Part shown: in pieces, positions 61,422-64,000 of the stretch
Numbering within the stretch: the stretch's first letter is position 1
Layout of the letters: each line of letters opens with the position of its first letter
NCBI GenBank assembly: GCA_043808235.1
Contig: JAZDFC010000115.1
Location: 33,738-97,737 of the forward strand
Reading direction: 5' to 3'
Length of the DNA stretch: 64,000 nucleotides
Source: JAZDFC01 sp043808235
Lineage (GTDB): Bacteria > Bacteroidota > Ignavibacteria > Ignavibacteriales > Melioribacteraceae
Program-made: the position numbers and the translations under genes
The notes under the pieces: generated by a model
The model's database searches: none
Told to the model about the DNA's origin: nothing
Seen by the model: the letters and a program-made list of their open reading frames with translations, nothing else

Positions 61422-64000
61422 ATGTCCCAGAATTTTAGTTGGAAAGCTCAGCCAATATTTATCTCCAGTACATTTACGGATATGATGGCGGAGCGCGATA
61501 TTCTTCGCGATTTTGTTTTTAAAGAACTTGATGAAAAATTAGCCGACCGCCGCGTTCGACTTGAACCTATTGACCTCCGATGGGGAGTTGAAACAACTAC
61601 AGAGCAAGAGAAAGAACAAAAAGAACTAATGGTTCTTAAAGTCTGCCTTAATGAAATTGACCGGTGCAAACCATTTTTCATCGGTATTATCGGCGACCGT
61701 TACGGCTGGATACCACCCGAAAAAAGGATGAAGGATGCCGAAACAGAAAAAGGTTTTGAAAGCAAAATAAAAAACAAAAGCGTAACAGCGCTTGAAATTG
61801 AATACGGAGTGCTTGCAAGCAAGAAACAATTGAAGCGCAGTTTCTTCTTTTTCCGTGAACCACTTCCTTACGAAAAAATGCCGGAGAACATACGCTCAGA
61901 ATATTCCGATATGCACATCCCGGAACTAAAAAGTATAGATACCAAAAAACGGCTTGATGATTTTAAGAAATTAATTACCGAAACGGTTGGCAAAGACCGC
62001 GTATTTACTTACAAAGCTGAATGGGATGGTAACAATGTAACCGGACTGGAAGATTTTAAGAAGAAAGTAAGCGAACAGTTATGGAAAGAACTGGATGCTG
62101 AAACAAAAGAGCTTGAAGACACACGCCCAAAAACATGGGAAGAAGAGGAACAGAAATATTTACAAGATTTTATTGAAGAGAGAACAATTTCTTTTAGCGG
62201 GCGTGAAGATGTAATTAATGATCTGAAAAAGTTTGCTCTCTCTGAAGCCGGTTATGATAATTGGGGCAAATGTTTAACCGGTGAATCCGGTTTTGGCAAA
62301 AGCGCTCTATTTGCCAAGCTTTATAAGGAACTGCAAAACGAAGATGTTGTTCTTCTTGCTCATGCCGCCGGTATAAGTCTTCGATCCAACAGTTTGGAAA
62401 ATATGCTTACAATTTGGATTGAAGAACTTGCCGCGCAATTAAAAATAGATATAACCGAAGAATTAAAAGAGAAAAATAAATTTGATGACCTCACAAAACT
62501 TTATGCGCAGTTACTCTCTAAATTATCTGTAAATAAAAGAGTTGTTGTTTTAGTAGATGCTCTTAACCAGTTTGAAAGAACCGAACACGCAAAATATGTT
62601 AACTGGCTGCCGGAGCTGATACCCGCAAACGCTAAGTTTATTTTTACCGCTATCGCCGGAGAAGAAACCGAGCACCTTGCAAAGCGTAAAGGAATAAAGC
62701 TTGAAGAACTAAAACCTGTTAACAGAGCTGACGCGCTGAAAATAATTAATATTATCTGCGAACGGTACCATAAAAAATTAAACCCCGAAGCCGTTGAAAT
62801 ACTGCTTGAAAAGAAAAAGAATGACGGTACATTTGCCTACAGCAACCCGCTCTGGTTAACTATGGCGGTTGATGAATTTTTACTTATGGATGAAGATGAC
62901 TTTGCACGTATGAAAGGACTTGAGGGAGATGCCGAACAGAAGCTGAAACAATTGCTGATTATCTCTGCCAAAGCAATGCCTGCAGATATTGCCGGCATGT
63001 ATGGCTATGTTTTTAACAGATGCAAAATATTTGGAGAAGAGTTTGTTAATGCTCTGTTAAGTTACATTGGCATTTCCCGAAACGGGTTACGGGAGAAAGA
63101 CCTTGAGCAGCTTGTTAAAAGATATAGCAAAACTAGTTGGGATAACCTTAACTTTGCCTCTTTTAGAAGATACTTAAGAAACCACCTTGTAAGAAAAGGG
63201 GAACTTGGTCTGTGGGATTTTAGGCATGTGCAAGTTAGGGAAAGCTTAAAAAAAGGTTTGTTAAAAAATGAACAACAAGTTACAACACTGCACAAAAACT
63301 TTGCCGAGCATTTGGAACAGATTGGAGACGAAGACCCGGTACATTTAACTGAAATTTTGTGGCATCTGTTTAAGTGCGATGATAAAAAGAAAGCAGCAGA
63401 AATTTATGGCAGCAATTGGTGGAATAATTATAGAACCGGAGAATACTCTATTACTCTTAGAGATATACTTCTTGAAAAAGAAATAAATATAGATTGGGTT
63501 TCTTCTTTAGTTGAAGCAGCGGAAATAAGTGATTCTGTTAAACGGGCAATTGTTAATAATGTTCATTTTAATTTGGATGATAGAATTAAAAACCATATCC
63601 CTTTTGTGCCACGGTTAAAACTCATTCAAAAGGTATTGGAAACATCGGAAGACTTATGCAAACGAAATCCCGACTCAGCCGAATACGCAAGGGATTTGTC
63701 AGTATCCTATAACAAAGTAGGCGATATTTATACAGCTCTTGGCGATACAAAAAGCGCCCTTCAAAGTTATGAAAGCTCACTCAAGATTCGAGAAGACTTA
63801 CGCAAACGAAATCCCGACTCAGCCGAATACGCAAGGGATTTGTCAGTAAGTTATGATAGAGTAGGCGATATTTATAAAGCTCTTGGCGATACAAAAAGCG
63901 CCCTTCAAAGTTATGAAAGCTCACTCAAGATTCGAGAAGACTTACGCAAACGAAATCCCGACTCAGCCGAATACGCAAGGGATTTGTCAGTAAGTTATGA
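61422..64000 (+). CDS. DUF4062-STAND NTPase with TPR repeats (3' end beyond the window)
   Basis: The frame is open from the ATG at 61422, which has a TAGGAG sequence just before it, to the window edge: 859 codons without a stop. DUF4062 (about 10-100) has PIFISSTFTDMMAERD, LRWGV and GDRYGW. The NTPase has Walker A GESGFGKSA (287-295) and Walker B VVVLVDALNQF (about 376). A helical region leads to TPR repeats of 48 residues starting at about 740, nearly identical in DNA. It is a second STAND protein related to the one at 43157, but with its own TPR sensor in the same chain. No effector domain is visible in the part shown. Confidence 0.9.
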   Translation, partial: MSQNFSWKAQPIFISSTFTDMMAERDILRDFVFKELDEKLADRRVRLEPIDLRWGVETTTEQEKEQKELMVLKVCLNEIDRCKPFFIGIIGDRYGWIPPEKRMKDAETEKGFESKIKNKSVTALEIEYGVLASKKQLKRSFFFFREPLPYEKMPENIRSEYSDMHIPELKSIDTKKRLDDFKKLITETVGKDRVFTYKAEWDGNNVTGLEDFKKKVSEQLWKELDAETKELEDTRPKTWEEEEQKYLQDFIEERTISFSGREDVINDLKKFALSEAGYDNWGKCLTGESGFGKSALFAKLYKELQNEDVVLLAHAAGISLRSNSLENMLTIWIEELAAQLKIDITEELKEKNKFDDLTKLYAQLLSKLSVNKRVVVLVDALNQFERTEHAKYVNWLPELIPANAKFIFTAIAGEETEHLAKRKGIKLEELKPVNRADALKIINIICERYHKKLNPEAVEILLEKKKNDGTFAYSNPLWLTMAVDEFLLMDEDDFARMKGLEGDAEQKLKQLLIISAKAMPADIAGMYGYVFNRCKIFGEEFVNALLSYIGISRNGLREKDLEQLVKRYSKTSWDNLNFASFRRYLRNHLVRKGELGLWDFRHVQVRESLKKGLLKNEQQVTTLHKNFAEHLEQIGDEDPVHLTEILWHLFKCDDKKKAAEIYGSNWWNNYRTGEYSITLRDILLEKEINIDWVSSLVEAAEISDSVKRAIVNNVHFNLDDRIKNHIPFVPRLKLIQKVLETSEDLCKRNPDSAEYARDLSVSYNKVGDIYTALGDTKSALQSYESSLKIREDLRKRNPDSAEYARDLSVSYDRVGDIYKALGDTKSALQSYESSLKIREDLRKRNPDSAEYARDLSVSY
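63648..64000 (+). repeat. 144-bp near-perfect tandem repeat encoding TPR units
   Basis: Copies begin at 63648, 63792 and 63936, exactly 144 bases (48 codons) apart, and run past the window end. Complete copies differ by only a few bases (for example TATGCA against TACGCA at the start, and a small change around 63710-63735 against 63855-63880). Identity at the DNA level shows recent expansion or gene conversion of the sensor repeats. Confidence 0.92.

Noticed and set aside
63648..64000. Tandem repeat as a CRISPR array or non-coding satellite
   Set aside because: The period is 144 bases, a multiple of three, with no spacer/repeat alternation, and it encodes TPR units in an open frame.
32514..64000. 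Diversity-generating retroelement driving variation in the sensor genes
   Set aside because: No reverse transcriptase, template repeat or accessory gene is seen in the window.

Overview
The window looks like a chromosomal segment from an Ignavibacteria-type member of the Bacteroidota/Chlorobi group. The reasons are secreted proteins with a C-terminal PNPFNP-type (type IX secretion) sorting domain, a gingipain-like C25 protease, an atpD-atpC pair with no other ATP synthase genes beside it, low GC and a ferredoxin-dependent 2-oxoacid oxidoreductase. The taxonomic call is an inference from gene content only.

Positions 1-30,300 are ordinary core genome. On the + strand: the end of a complex I operon (probable nuoI tail, nuoJ, nuoK, nuoL, nuoM, nuoN), an Rrf2-family regulator, a small unknown protein, an IscA/HesB-type iron-sulfur protein and an Mn-type superoxide dismutase. 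On the - strand: atpDC; a four-gene 2-oxoacid (2-ketoisovalerate-type):ferredoxin oxidoreductase operon; an operon of an M1-like pseudopeptidase, a membrane protein, def and fmt; a secreted BNR/VPS10-type repeat protein; a broken SGNH-hydrolase/sorting-domain remnant; a SpoIIAA-like protein; tex; and a 1,523-residue C25 protease. Several hairpin terminators mark the transcription-unit ends.

Positions 30,372-30,701 hold two divergent tRNA-Ser genes (GGA and CGA anticodons). Just 3' of tRNA-Ser(CGA) lie a 5'-truncated tyrosine recombinase and the 3' end of another broken gene with its terminator. This is the classic left edge of a tRNA-integrated island, already decayed.

Positions 32,514-64,000 and beyond are the island cargo, and almost every gene looks like conflict or signalling machinery. 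Block A (32,514-50,362, eight co-directional genes) encodes a TIR-NB-ARC-TPR protein with plant-NLR-like domain order, a SLOG-SLATT nucleotide-sensor/membrane protein, an intact FtsZ GTPase fused to a beta domain and a TIR domain, a second TIR protein, a 14-blade WD40 protein, a DUF4062-NACHT NTPase, and two more 14-blade WD40 proteins. Each of the three WD40 proteins starts with the helical segment that normally joins NACHT to WD40 inside one polypeptide. This suggests one NTPase with three alternative sensor subunits.

A divergent pair (50,426-52,596, - strand) encodes a zinc-finger anti-sigma-like protein and a probable highly divergent sigma-like protein. Block B (52,812-60,857, + strand) encodes a protein with a J-domain-like HPD motif, two small Clp_N-like proteins whose start/stop overlaps are duplicated, twin 757-residue double propellers, and a SpoT/MESH1-like HD hydrolase. 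After an inverted-repeat element, a DUF4062-NTPase-TPR gene with near-perfect 144-bp tandem repeats runs off the end of the window.

The two blocks are the best candidates for undescribed systems. Block A joins TIR (NAD-cleaving) effectors to STAND sensors, a SLOG-SLATT pore-like protein and a polymerising FtsZ. Block B joins chaperone-like modules, propeller sensors and an alarmone-hydrolase-like enzyme. Functions in the island are inferred from domains; nothing in the sequence shows what triggers them.
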